From Bacilliculturomica massiliensis (GTDB lineage: Bacteria; Bacillota; Clostridia; Peptostreptococcales; Anaerovoracaceae), in assembly GCF_900605495.1 (NCBI RefSeq), contig NZ_LR027603.1:1737997-1801996 (forward strand): 64,000 nt of DNA, written 5' to 3'. Below, piece by piece: positions 9,321 through 17,167 of the stretch (its first letter is position 1; every line of letters begins with the position of its first letter). The position numbers and the translations under genes were made by a program. The notes below the pieces were generated by a model. It did not search any database. It worked only from the letters and a program-made list of their open reading frames with translations, and was not told the origin of the DNA.

Positions 9321-10961
9321 TTATCCGGGCAGCAGCCGGGACACCGCTGCAGCCTGGTACAGCTTCATGCCCTCCGGCATTTTATCCGGGCGATACCCCA
9401 GCAGCTCTGCGATCCGCTGCAGCCTGTATTTTACAGTGTTTTTGTGCACGAACAAAAGCTCCGCCGCCCTGGTCACGCTGGAGCCGCTGTCCAGAAGATA
9501 GACCGTCAGGGTCTCCCTCAGATCCAGCTCCTCGCTGGCGCTCTGCAGATTGTTCACAATCGAAAGACAATGGGCCAGCGCCTCTTCCCCCTCGTCGATC
9601 AGACGGCGGCATTCTCTGGCAAAGAGCAGCTCGCCGAGAACGTAGAGATTTTTCCGCGGAAACAGCCGGCGGGCGTCCTCCAGGAAGTCGTCGTGACAGA
9701 GATAGGCCTTGCGGACCTCTGCGGTATTTGACAGCCCGCCGCACCGGGTCAGGGTCAGGGTAGAATCCGATCCGAGAGCGGTCTCCAGCAGGCCGTTCAT
9801 CAGCCGCTCCGTTTCCGCCAGCGTCCCCGGCGTATCCAGAAACAGGAGCAGCCTGTCCTTGTAGAGATCGGTGATCACCACGCCGGAGTGCTCCTTCAGA
9901 GCCGATCGGAATTCGTCGGCCCTGTCCTTCAGCAGCCTCGCCGAGTCAGGCCTGTCCCCGACCATGATCCACATCTCATGGATCGAGGCCACGTCGATGT
10001 GAAAGATCTCCGCCAGACGTCTCATCTTCATAGGCTCGTCCTGCAAAATTGCCTGCACCAGCTCGTGGACAGCCACCTCGCTGTGCTGCTCTCCCCAGAT
10101 GCTCACCCCCAGGCGCACCACATCCACCGACTGCTTCAGCAGCTCCTCGCTCAGCGGCATTCCCTCCTTGATGAGCGCCAGTTCCATGTACGATCCGAAA
10201 TCCGGGCGGAGGGCGCAGCGATACAGCCTCCCGCCGGGGACAAAGGGGCAGGGCTCCTCAAAATAGTCCTGCGGGCGGGTCCGCAGAGTCTCCCACTCAC
10301 GGTCCGCCGCGGACTCCCCCGCCCTCCAGCCCGCCAATCCTTCCTTTATATTCTCTTCAATGCTTCTGGGCCACGCCACCAGGTTCAGCGTCCGCAGCTC
10401 CGAATCGCTGAGGATCACGGAGGCGGATATTCGGTCGCTGAGCATCTTCAGCACCGTGTTCACCGAGCGCTGATGCTGGGGCAGCCGCGAAACCCGTTCC
10501 AGGATCTCAGAGACGATAGCGTCGCTGCTGAGCCGGTCCCTATAGATCAGCCCTGTCACATCCGAAAGCACCTCCCCGTAACGCAGATCCCTTCGCCCCT
10601 CCGGCATGCAGATGAGAACGAAATCCAGCTCGTCGGCCAGATCGATCAGTCTCTGATCCACGCTTTCCAGATACACTCCCACGTAATAGAGGATCAGCCC
10701 CACCTCGCCGCCCTCCGCCAGCCGCCTCACATTGGCCGCCTGACAGTCCACGTTATCCAGAGTGTTCAGAAACCCTGTGATGACGATCTCGCTTCCGAAA
10801 AACTCATCCTGCGGAAACAGCTTATCCACCAAAAAATTGGGGTCCGTGGATTCCAAAACAGAAATGGAGGACACGATCTTTGACAGTCCTCCCCGGCCTC
10901 CCAGCACCCTCGCCTCCCGCAGCGACGGCAGCGCAAGCAAATCTGATACTGTGACACTCAT
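9321..10961 (-). CDS. PucR-family transcriptional regulator
   Basis: A 546-residue regulator. The N-terminal part (about residues 5-125, from VSDLLALPSLREARVLGG) is the PucR sensory domain, and the C-terminus (about 485-540, ending VHKNTVKYRLQRIAELLGY) is the PucR helix-turn-helix. PucR controls purine/allantoin catabolism in Bacillus, and relatives control amino-acid or hydantoin use. ATG 10961 is preceded by AAAGGGGGTG; the open frame continues to 11057, but that extension is Ala/Arg/Pro-rich and overlaps repeat copy B. The gene lies 180 nt upstream of the permease in the same orientation, so it is the probable regulator of 4246-9140. Confidence 0.9.
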   Translation of the reverse strand: MSVTVSDLLALPSLREARVLGGRGGLSKIVSSISVLESTDPNFLVDKLFPQDEFFGSEIVITGFLNTLDNVDCQAANVRRLAEGGEVGLILYYVGVYLESVDQRLIDLADELDFVLICMPEGRRDLRYGEVLSDVTGLIYRDRLSSDAIVSEILERVSRLPQHQRSVNTVLKMLSDRISASVILSDSELRTLNLVAWPRSIEENIKEGLAGWRAGESAADREWETLRTRPQDYFEEPCPFVPGGRLYRCALRPDFGSYMELALIKEGMPLSEELLKQSVDVVRLGVSIWGEQHSEVAVHELVQAILQDEPMKMRRLAEIFHIDVASIHEMWIMVGDRPDSARLLKDRADEFRSALKEHSGVVITDLYKDRLLLFLDTPGTLAETERLMNGLLETALGSDSTLTLTRCGGLSNTAEVRKAYLCHDDFLEDARRLFPRKNLYVLGELLFARECRRLIDEGEEALAHCLSIVNNLQSASEELDLRETLTVYLLDSGSSVTRAAELLFVHKNTVKYRLQRIAELLGYRPDKMPEGMKLYQAAAVSRLLPG

Positions 10962-11009
10962 GCGTTCACCCCCTTTCTTCTCCGGCGCCTCCGGCGCTCT
11001 GCCTCCGCG

Positions 11010-11102
11010 GTGAGCTGCTGCAATCACAGCCCGCGGGGCCGGGCCCCAAAGGCCCATTCTATTCGTACAACTAAAATCTGTTCACAGCGATCCTCAGCCC
11101 GC
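11010..11102. repeat. Dispersed repeat copy B, right of the hydantoin locus
   Basis: Direct-orientation partner of copy A (3911-4022). The outer blocks at 11010-11031 and 11077-11102 are conserved while the inner part is different, here a GGCCGGGCCCC-rich core. On the minus strand it lies 49 nt upstream of the PucR start. Copies A and B bracket the whole hydantoin gene cluster, about 7.1 kb apart. Confidence 0.6.
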
Positions 11103-11123
11103 CTCTTATCTGATTACCCGAAG

Positions 11124-11321
11124 CTATTTGACGCCCCAGCGCCCGGCGATTTCCAGCAGTCTGTCCCTTTCGGCGTCTCTCACCTCCGCCAGCTCTGCCG
11201 CAGCCGGGCCCACGCCTCCGAAATACGCGGCTTCCAGCTGGCTGATCAGCCGCCTGCGCAGATCCTCTGTTTCCCTGTCTTCCCCGTCGTCCGGCAAAAG
11301 ATCGTGATTTCTATATAGCAT
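11124..11321 (-). CDS. Small hypothetical protein, 65 residues
   Basis: ATG 11321 follows GGAGGGAGAGAGCT, a good ribosome site, 20 nt after the stop of the 604-residue gene. The product is acidic and amphipathic (LRRRLISQLEAAYFGGVG...AELAEVRDAERDRLLEIAGRWG), probably two helices with no signal or membrane segment. The surrounding open frame continues upstream inside the neighbouring gene, but that part is a shadow. I recognise no family. As last gene of a three-gene unit it may be an accessory protein of the two larger ones; this is inferred from position. Confidence 0.65.
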   Translation of the reverse strand: MLYRNHDLLPDDGEDRETEDLRRRLISQLEAAYFGGVGPAAAELAEVRDAERDRLLEIAGRWGVK

Positions 11322-11341
11322 AGCTCTCTCCCTCCATTCGA

Positions 11342-13156
11342 TTATGCGGAGCCGACGATGGAGAGGACTTTTTTCAGATAGCCGTTTTCCACAGAGGCGG
11401 GCAGCCTTTTGACCACCTCGCCCGGAGCCTTCCCCCGAGCCCCTTCCACGATGACGCTGTCGCCGATCTTTACGGCGAAAGGACAGCTGTATGTAAATTC
11501 TTTGCCATCCGTGAACCGCACTCGCACGCAGCACTCTTTCTGCTTGTGGTCGATCCCGGTCTGTTCCGTCAGCCTGGCTAAGGCGCTGTCGATCATCTCC
11601 TGAAGCCCGGCCGCTTTTCTGTCGATGGCCTCTCTCACTCTCTTTTCCAGCTCTTCCCTGGCGGCGCGATCTGCCTCCCTGGCCCGCGCCCAATCCAAAT
11701 GGCCCTGGATCCGTTCGAGTATAGGGCCATACCTGGCGTCCTCCCCGCGGATCATGAAAAGATAGTCTGGAAGCTCCGCCCGCGCCCGCTCAAGGGCCTT
11801 TTCGCAGGACGGATAGGGCACTCGACAGGTATCGCAGGAAGAAAAAAAGCTGTCTGGAATTTTGCGTCTGAACGCGGCCTCGGGAAACTCCGCCAGCCTG
11901 GGCGGCTCCTGGACGGAAAGCCCCAGCCGGCCGGCCTGCTCCATCAGCTCAAAGAGCCTTGCGTCCACGTCCACAGAGAGCAGATCCAGGCTGCTGTCTC
12001 TGTACGCTCTGAGCCGCTCCTCCCACTGCCTCTCCCACTCTTCCACCGAGACGGCCCTCTGACAGGCCAGAAACATGCCGATACAGGCGTCGGGCGCGTA
12101 GACTCCCGTTTCGACCGCGGCCAGGAAGCTTTCCGCCGCGCCGCTGAAATCCCGCCGCGCCAACAGTTCCTCGCCCCTTTGAACATGCTCCGCCGCTTTC
12201 GTCCTATTGCGCAAAATATATGTAAATTCTCCGGGGACGGGCAGTTCCCGGCCGCCGCATTTCAGCCGCGCCGCCTCCTCTGCAATCCGAACCGCCTGAT
12301 CGCCGGGAGCGGAACAGAAGGATTGCGAAAAACCATGCTCCCCGTTCTTGCCAAAGCATCCGTACACCAGAAGACCCTGGGCGCTTGCACACAGCTTTGC
12401 CAGAAGTCCCCGCGTCTCATCCTGAAATTCAGGTTCCTCCCGCTCCGCCAGCCGGCAGACGCAGTATGCGGCCAGATCGGACCCGCGGTCCATGGCGTAG
12501 TCCTCTATGATTTTCTCTCCATCTATGTCGAGCAGCGCCTCGATCCTCCTGCTGACGGCGAGCTCCCGAAGTTCGCCGCTGCTTTCCTGGTGGGCCTGTA
12601 AGACGATGTACAGAAAACGCGGGATGTCCTTCGGCGGATTGCAGGGGGCGTTACCTTCAAAGAAAAGCGCCAGCCGCAGATAGGGGTCGAGGCGGTCGTT
12701 CATATACGCCCAGCTCCCGCGGATCCGCCGGCCCCATCGCTCTTTTCGCGAGGCGTCGCCGCGATCGACTTTCACGGTTTTCGTCCATTTGGGCAGGACC
12801 GGGTTGTCATCGTCAAAATACGCTATACCCGGACCTGAATGATGATTGAGCCAACCGTCGTAATACCCTTCTTCGCTGTCTTCCCTGTACGCCATATCCA
12901 GCTCGGGCACTGCGGCGGCCATGATGTTCATGAGACTGCCCAGCTGCCCGACGTCCACTGCCTCCTCTGATTCAAAAGCGATCCCGGTAGTCTGGTCGGG
13001 GGAAAGCATATCGTAGTCGCCGGGAAGCCCTGCATATGCAGTCAGCATATCAGAAAACAGTTCCTCGCCTTCAATGGCCAGCTCCACCATCGTATCGATC
13101 AATTGATCGACGAGGATTTTCTTTCCGCATATGACCGCCTCAAATCGTCCCTTCAT
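11342..13156 (-). CDS. Hypothetical protein, 604 residues, with C-terminal CPF/GD motif
   Basis: No family recognised. It starts with a hydrophilic globular region (1-300), has a helical, TPR-like middle (about 320-400, with RGEELLARRDFSGAAESFLAAVETG), a Cys-rich spot CDTCRVPYPSC near 445, a charged coiled region (about 495-545), and ends in RVRFTDGKEFTYSCPFAVKIGD. That ending matches the end of the upstream leucine-rich-repeat protein (YWVNCPFEVSVGD). Both continue with VxxxGxRxKxxGxV and look like a small beta-barrel. There is no signal peptide or membrane segment, so it is cytosolic. Its start overlaps the leucine-rich-repeat gene by 17 nt, which indicates coupled translation. Confidence 0.8.
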   Translation of the reverse strand: MKGRFEAVICGKKILVDQLIDTMVELAIEGEELFSDMLTAYAGLPGDYDMLSPDQTTGIAFESEEAVDVGQLGSLMNIMAAAVPELDMAYREDSEEGYYDGWLNHHSGPGIAYFDDDNPVLPKWTKTVKVDRGDASRKERWGRRIRGSWAYMNDRLDPYLRLALFFEGNAPCNPPKDIPRFLYIVLQAHQESSGELRELAVSRRIEALLDIDGEKIIEDYAMDRGSDLAAYCVCRLAEREEPEFQDETRGLLAKLCASAQGLLVYGCFGKNGEHGFSQSFCSAPGDQAVRIAEEAARLKCGGRELPVPGEFTYILRNRTKAAEHVQRGEELLARRDFSGAAESFLAAVETGVYAPDACIGMFLACQRAVSVEEWERQWEERLRAYRDSSLDLLSVDVDARLFELMEQAGRLGLSVQEPPRLAEFPEAAFRRKIPDSFFSSCDTCRVPYPSCEKALERARAELPDYLFMIRGEDARYGPILERIQGHLDWARAREADRAAREELEKRVREAIDRKAAGLQEMIDSALARLTEQTGIDHKQKECCVRVRFTDGKEFTYSCPFAVKIGDSVIVEGARGKAPGEVVKRLPASVENGYLKKVLSIVGSA

Positions 13157-15251
13157 CGTTTTCTCCTCTTGAAATCACTTCGAAAACCTCGTAGTCCACG
13201 CCGCCGTCGTTCACCTCCGTGACATCTTCGAATTGATCGCTTACGATGGCGGCCACGGGACCGCTGTACCTCTTCTTTCTGCGCCTGCTCCCAAAGGAAA
13301 CCACGTCGCCCACGGATACCTCGAAGGGACAGTTCACCCAATACGGGACCACGTCCTTCTTTACGATCACACAGCCGTTTTGCACCGCGCCGCACCGTTC
13401 CCGCAGCGACGGATTTTCGCAGATCAGATTTACCGCATCTGCGCCTGGAGTGGTGTTAAAGGCGTTTGTCGCAAGAAATTCGACGGTTCCTGGCACTGTG
13501 ACTTCCCTGAGCGCAGTGGCTCCCCCAAACGCACAGCACCCGATGCGTTTGAGCCCGGCGTTCAGAATGACTCTGGAAAGCTTGTCGCAGCGCACAAAGG
13601 CGTAGGGACCGATTTCCTCCAGCGTGTCAGGCAGTTCCAGAGAAACGATGGGCGCGCCCTGAAATACGCCTCTGCCGATCTTTGTCACACCCTCGGGTAT
13701 CACGATTTTCCGCTTCTTACCCGTGTATTTCAGAAGGACGCCGCCGCTGACCACAAAGCCGTCGAGCTCGCCGTCCCGCAGCAGCTGAACGACCGGCGCA
13801 GCGTCAGCCTCCGCGCTGCCCCGCAGAACCTTTACCGACGATGGAAAAGCGCTGACCGCGATCTCCGCTTCGAGAGGAACGACAATGCTTTTCAGGGCGC
13901 TGCATCCCTTGAACGCGTCCGCTCCAATTGTCCGGAGACTGGCGGGAAGCGAAACTTGCTTCAGCTTCCGGCAGTCGGCGAAGGCAGACTCGCCGATGAA
14001 TGTCACACCCTCAGGTATTACAAGCTGGCGAAGTCCCTTGCACCCCTCAAAAGCACTTTGGGAGATCTCCAGCAGCCCCTCCGGCAGCGTGACTGCCTGC
14101 AGCGTCTCACATTCCTCGAAGGTGCAGGGAGAGATGGCCGTCACGCCCTGTGGGATCACGATCTCGCGCAGCAGCCAGCAGCCCCGGAAGGCCGCAGGAC
14201 CGATCTCCCTGACCCGGCGGCCCAGGGAGACGTATTCCAGCGTGGCGCAGTAGTTAAAAGCCTGCGCCTCGATCCTCCCAGCGTCGACCTCAATTTCCTG
14301 CAGCGATTTGCAGCCCCCGAATGCTTCCTGACAAAGGACTTCCACGCTGCCCGGTATGGAGACGGCCTCCACCCGGGATTCCGCAAACGCCCGCGGCCCA
14401 ATGCTCACGACGCCCTCCGGAATGTCAAATTCACCGTTTTCCCTGCCCGATGGATACCGGAGCAGGACTGTCCCCGATTCATCGTACATCACGCCGTCCA
14501 CCACAGTGAAGGCGGCGTTTTCCGGAGAAACCTCAATCTGTTCGATGGCCGGACAGAGTACAAAGGCATACGGATCTATTTTCGCGCAGGCCGCCGGTAT
14601 ACGGATGGTCTTCAGCGCTTCACAGTCCGAAAACGCGTTGCCGGGGATTTCCAGGACGCCGCCCAGATCGGCGCTCTCAAGAGCCCTGCAGGAACGAAAC
14701 GCGCTGTGCCCTATAGAAACAACAGACGGGGGCAAGGTCATCGCCTTCAGCTTTTTATTGTTCATGAAAGCACACTCCCCGATCTCCAGCAGTCCATCGG
14801 GCAGAGAAATCGTCTCAAGCATGCTGTAAGTGCAGGAAAACGCCCAGGCTCCAATGCGCCTTGTTCCCTCCGGCACATCGTATTTCACCAGGCCCTTCGC
14901 TTCTCCCCCGGGAAATAAAACCAGCTCCATAGCGTCCGCAAGGAAGAGCGCCCGGTCGATTACCGCGTACGTTTCATTTCCCTCCTCGACGACGATTTCC
15001 TCCAGGTGATTGAGCGTGTGAAAAGCGTCGCCCCTCAGTTCCCCGCAAAAGTCCGCCGCCAGGCGTACGCGCACAATGTCCCGCAAGGCCATGGATTCTA
15101 CCGTTTCCACACCCCCGGTGAGCGTGATCTCCTTTACTTCAAACGGCAGACTGCCGGCTGCGACCGCCCTGACCTCCTCTGGAACAACGATACTGGCTTC
15201 CTTTCCGGTGTATTTTGCCAACACTCCGTCTTTGATAATAAACTCCTTCAT
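13140..15251 (-). CDS. Intracellular BspA-type leucine-rich-repeat protein
   Basis: A 703-residue protein made largely of BspA-like repeats of the form L..I.IP.GV..IG..AF.GC..L..V, in two blocks (about 80-460 and 495-590). Each block is preceded by the same opening, FIIKDGVLAKYTGK at residue 4 and FVVSGGVLLKYTGK near 490, which points to an internal duplication. The C-terminus (about 630-685) carries the CPFEVSVGDVVSFGSRRRK motif shared with the downstream 604-residue protein. BspA proteins are usually secreted adhesins, but here there is no signal peptide, anchor or sorting motif, so a cytosolic scaffold or binding role is more likely. ATG 15251 begins the conserved opening. A TATAAT hexamer lies at 15343-15338 upstream. 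Confidence 0.88.
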   Translation of the reverse strand: MKEFIIKDGVLAKYTGKEASIVVPEEVRAVAAGSLPFEVKEITLTGGVETVESMALRDIVRVRLAADFCGELRGDAFHTLNHLEEIVVEEGNETYAVIDRALFLADAMELVLFPGGEAKGLVKYDVPEGTRRIGAWAFSCTYSMLETISLPDGLLEIGECAFMNNKKLKAMTLPPSVVSIGHSAFRSCRALESADLGGVLEIPGNAFSDCEALKTIRIPAACAKIDPYAFVLCPAIEQIEVSPENAAFTVVDGVMYDESGTVLLRYPSGRENGEFDIPEGVVSIGPRAFAESRVEAVSIPGSVEVLCQEAFGGCKSLQEIEVDAGRIEAQAFNYCATLEYVSLGRRVREIGPAAFRGCWLLREIVIPQGVTAISPCTFEECETLQAVTLPEGLLEISQSAFEGCKGLRQLVIPEGVTFIGESAFADCRKLKQVSLPASLRTIGADAFKGCSALKSIVVPLEAEIAVSAFPSSVKVLRGSAEADAAPVVQLLRDGELDGFVVSGGVLLKYTGKKRKIVIPEGVTKIGRGVFQGAPIVSLELPDTLEEIGPYAFVRCDKLSRVILNAGLKRIGCCAFGGATALREVTVPGTVEFLATNAFNTTPGADAVNLICENPSLRERCGAVQNGCVIVKKDVVPYWVNCPFEVSVGDVVSFGSRRRKKRYSGPVAAIVSDQFEDVTEVNDGGVDYEVFEVISRGENDEGTI

Positions 15252-15337
15252 AATGACACATCCTTTTCCACATTCACTGCAGCGCGTAATTCGGATTCAA
15301 TTGGGGCCCACGCCTGACGCACAGGCATCTATGATAA

Positions 15338-15343
15338 ATTATA
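15338..15343 (-). promoter_or_regulatory. Possible -10 element of the leucine-rich-repeat operon
   Basis: TATAAT on the minus strand, 87 nt before the start codon. The -35 position 17 bp away reads TTTATG and is weak. The rest of the 378-nt gap 15252-15629 holds the divergent gpmI control region and no gene that I can see. Confidence 0.35.
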
Positions 15344-15528
15344 CCACCTCCTCCGGCCGACATAAAGGCGCTTGGCCAAAAAGAGACGGGCCGTTCTGCG
15401 AAGACTCTGCGCAGCAATGGAGCGAACTGCCGATACTGCCATATCGTCCGTCAAAAGCTCCACCGCTTCTTTCTGCAGCTGAATGACTCATCCGGCAGCG
15501 CCTGGGCCGGCGCCGCCGCTAAAAAATC

Positions 15529-15556
15529 TGGAAAAAATTTTTAACTGTGATATACT
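15529..15556 (+). promoter_or_regulatory. Candidate gpmI promoter
   Basis: TGGAAA, 16 bp, then TATACT at 15551-15556, about 75 nt before the gpmI start. The -35 is only four of six from consensus. The surroundings are distinctly AT-rich. Confidence 0.35.
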
Positions 15557-15629
15557 GATTTTATCGGACTTTAATCTATTTTCTCAGGGATTTGAACCAG
15601 AATAGTTCCTATATAAATGGAGGATTATC

Positions 15630-17165
15630 ATGAAGAAAACGACGATGTTGATGATATTGGACGGCTTCGGTCAGGCGCCCGCAGGCCCGGGAAATGCGGT
15701 GGCACAGGCGCGCAAGCCAAATCTGGACGCGCTTTTTGCCAGGTGCCCTCACACAGTGATCGGCGCCAGCGGCCTGTCCGTCGGTCTGCCGGACGGTCAG
15801 ATGGGCAACTCCGAGGTGGGTCATCTGAATATAGGAGCAGGCCGTATTGTCTATCAGGAGCTGACGAAGATCACAAAAGCGATACAGGACGGCGGTTTCT
15901 ATGAAAACAAGGCGCTGAATCAGGCCATGGACCACGCGGCGGACCGCGGCTCTTCCCTTCATCTCATGGGGCTTCTCTCCGACGGCGGCGTCCACAGCCA
16001 CATCTCTCACCTGTTCGCTCTGCTGGAGCTGGCAAAGAAGAAAAACCTGAAGCGCGTGTACGTCCACGCCCTGCTGGACGGCCGCGACGTGCCGCCCCGC
16101 TGCGCGCAGCAGTATTTTGACCAGCTGGAGACCCGCATGGCGGAGACGGGCCTGGGGCAGATCGCCACCATCGCCGGCCGCTATTACACCATGGACCGGG
16201 ACAGCCGCTGGGAACGCGAGCAGCTGTCCTACGACGCCATGACTCTGGGCGAAGGCTTTCATGCCTCTTCCGCCTCCGAAGCGCTGGCGGAAGCCTATGA
16301 GCGCGGCGAAAACGATGAGTTTGTAAAACCCACCGTCATCACCGGATCCGACGGCAGGCCGCTGGCCACGGTGGACGACGGCGACTCCCTCATCTTTTTC
16401 AATTTCCGTCCCGACCGGGCCCGCCAGATCACCCGCGCCTTCGTGGACGATACGTTCACAGGGTTTGAACGAAAAAAAAGGCCCGCAGACCTCTGCTATG
16501 TGTGCATGACGCAGTATGACGCGGAGATGCCGGCGGTGCTGGTGGCTTTCCCGCCTCAGTCCCTGAAAAACACGCTGGGCGAATATCTCTCCTCCCTGGC
16601 TATGACGCAGCTGCGCATCGCCGAGACGGAAAAATACGCTCATGTCACGTTCTTCTTCAACGGGGGCGTGGAAGCTCCCAATAACGGCGAAGACCGGATC
16701 CTGGTCCCCTCTCCGAAGGTGGCGACATACGACCTTCAGCCGGAGATGAGCGCCTGCGAGGTGACGGACCGCGTGATCGAACAGATCGACAAACACGCTT
16801 ACGACGTCATCATTCTGAACTTCGCCAACTGCGACATGGTCGGCCACACCGGCGTCATGGACGCCGCAATAAAAGCTGTGGAGACCGTGGACAGCTGCGT
16901 GGGACGGATCGTCTCCGCGCTGAACAACTGCGGCGGACAGCTGATCCTCACCGCGGATCACGGCAACGCGGACTGCATGCTGGATGAGAACGGCAGCGTG
17001 GTCACGGCCCACTCGCTGAACCCCGTGCCCCTTCTGGTCATGACCGATCACACTGTGACTCTGGCGGAAGGCGGCGTTCTGGCCGATCTTTCCCCCACGC
17101 TGCTGGACCTGATGGGACTGCCGAAGCCCCTGGAAATGACCGGAAAAAGCCTTCTTGTGCGCTGA
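15630..17165 (+). CDS. gpmI: 2,3-bisphosphoglycerate-independent phosphoglycerate mutase
   Basis: A 511-residue cytosolic enzyme that interconverts 3- and 2-phosphoglycerate in glycolysis/gluconeogenesis with two Mn ions and a phosphoserine. The nucleophile is Ser61 in MGNSEVGH. LILDGFG-type metal ligands are at residues 9-14 (ILDGFG), and further metal motifs are seen in HALLDGRDVPP, NFRPDRARQ and ADHGNAD near the C-terminus. Length is standard. GGAGG lies at normal distance before ATG 15630. It is convergent with the radical SAM gene at 17168, with only two bases between stop codons and no separate terminator. Confidence 0.97.
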   Translation: MKKTTMLMILDGFGQAPAGPGNAVAQARKPNLDALFARCPHTVIGASGLSVGLPDGQMGNSEVGHLNIGAGRIVYQELTKITKAIQDGGFYENKALNQAMDHAADRGSSLHLMGLLSDGGVHSHISHLFALLELAKKKNLKRVYVHALLDGRDVPPRCAQQYFDQLETRMAETGLGQIATIAGRYYTMDRDSRWEREQLSYDAMTLGEGFHASSASEALAEAYERGENDEFVKPTVITGSDGRPLATVDDGDSLIFFNFRPDRARQITRAFVDDTFTGFERKKRPADLCYVCMTQYDAEMPAVLVAFPPQSLKNTLGEYLSSLAMTQLRIAETEKYAHVTFFFNGGVEAPNNGEDRILVPSPKVATYDLQPEMSACEVTDRVIEQIDKHAYDVIILNFANCDMVGHTGVMDAAIKAVETVDSCVGRIVSALNNCGGQLILTADHGNADCMLDENGSVVTAHSLNPVPLLVMTDHTVTLAEGGVLADLSPTLLDLMGLPKPLEMTGKSLLVR

Positions 17166-17167
17166 GA

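Noticed and set aside
11124-11693. Full 189-codon version of the small protein gene
   Set aside because: The first two thirds overlap the 604-residue gene in another frame; only the last 65 codons follow a ribosome site outside that gene.
13233-14918. Long plus-strand open frame of 561 codons opposite the leucine-rich-repeat gene
   Set aside because: It is antisense to a protein with clear repeats, is Arg/His/Gln/Pro-rich in the way of GC-rich shadow frames, and has no ribosome site.
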